Source: Candidatus Heimdallarchaeota archaeon (lineage in GTDB: Archaea; Asgardarchaeota; Heimdallarchaeia; JABLTI01). From it: DNA of 6,450 bases. The first letter of the stretch is position 1; every line of letters starts with the position of its first letter. The DNA lies in NCBI GenBank assembly GCA_030671945.1, contig DAOVHJ010000157.1, forward strand, positions 1 through 6,450, written 5' to 3'. Of the stretch, positions 6,164 through 6,450 are shown piece by piece. The notes under the pieces were generated by a model, which saw only the letters and a list, made by a program, of their open reading frames with translations, did no database searches and was not told the origin of the DNA. The position numbers and the translations under genes are program-made.

Positions 6164-6450
6164 CTAAGCGGTGAGTTCTTCTCCACTAGGAGTAGTCTTG
6201 CCAAGATTGAAACCTATGAGCTGAAGAATCGGTCCTGCTATCCATAAAATCGTTGCAAAAATCCAAAACACTATTTCCCATGGACTGTCTGGGTATATTT
6301 CATCAACAACTCCATTTAAGGCAAAAATTAGAACACCTAATACTATGAAAGTAAATCCTAAGATAACGAACAGAATTCTTTTCTTAATAACTGGATCATC
6401 TACTTCTTTTCTTGTTCTTGCAAAGTAAATAATCGCTAAAATGATCATAA
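6164..6450 (-). CDS. Membrane protein of unknown function, C-terminal part
   Basis: The frame ends in TAG at 6164-6166 and is open through the right edge, so at least the N-terminus is missing; the ATG at 6448 could be internal. The 94 visible residues hold the end of one helix (1-10), a basic/acidic cytoplasmic stretch (RTRKEVDDPVIKKR, 11-24), a second helix (about 25-45), a short acidic loop (VVDEIYPDSPWE) and a third helix (about 57-82), then a polar tail. The even-length helices with short loops suggest a small multi-pass protein or the sensor-type membrane module common in archaeal hypothetical proteins. No catalytic or binding motif is visible and I do not assign a function. It is separated from the surface protein gene by 128 bases with their own promoter candidates. 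Confidence 0.7.
   Translation of the reverse strand, partial: MIILAIIYFARTRKEVDDPVIKKRILFVILGFTFIVLGVLIFALNGVVDEIYPDSPWEIVFWIFATILWIAGPILQLIGFNLGKTTPSGEELTA

Noticed and set aside
1..6450. tRNA, rRNA, CRISPR array, insertion sequence or attachment site
   Set aside because: No cloverleaf-like segment, no regularly spaced repeats, no transposase or integrase reading frame and no long direct or terminal inverted repeats were seen on reading both strands.

Overview
The window is AT-rich and reads as archaeal, most probably Asgard (Promethearchaeota). This is an inference from gene content: an AN1 zinc finger fused to a polytopic membrane domain, an S-layer-type secreted protein with a C-terminal PGY-like motif + transmembrane helix + KRRK tail, a FtsX-type permease, and archaeal-style TATA-like boxes and a GGTGAT ribosome site. 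No rRNA or other marker gene is present to fix the lineage.

Layout: (1) 1-1662, plus strand, the 3' part of a FtsX/MacB-type ABC transporter permease whose start lies left of the window. (2) 1663-2613, minus strand, an AN1 zinc-finger membrane protein that ends exactly where the permease ends; the stop codons abut with no spacer. Its membrane part looks like a site-2 protease (M50) fold that has lost the metal ligands. (3) 2697-4214, minus, a GT-C fold (GT87/DUF2029-like) polyprenyl-phosphate-sugar glycosyltransferase with a TTG start. (4) 4434-6035, minus, a secreted, C-terminally membrane-anchored surface protein with five N-glycosylation sequons and two related halves. (5) 6164-6450, minus, the C-terminal end of a small multi-helix membrane protein that runs off the right edge.

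Every complete protein is membrane-bound or exported, so this is a cell-envelope neighbourhood. Genes 2 to 5 all run on the minus strand but are separated by gaps of 83, 219 and 128 bases holding candidate promoters and one good hairpin/oligo-T terminator, so they look like separate transcription units rather than a tight operon. A plausible but untested link is that the glycosyltransferase helps build glycans for surface proteins such as gene 4. No RNA genes, CRISPR, insertion sequences or origins were seen. I found no clear new defence or mobile system; the most notable items are the apparent AN1 pseudoprotease and the zero-spacer convergent gene end.
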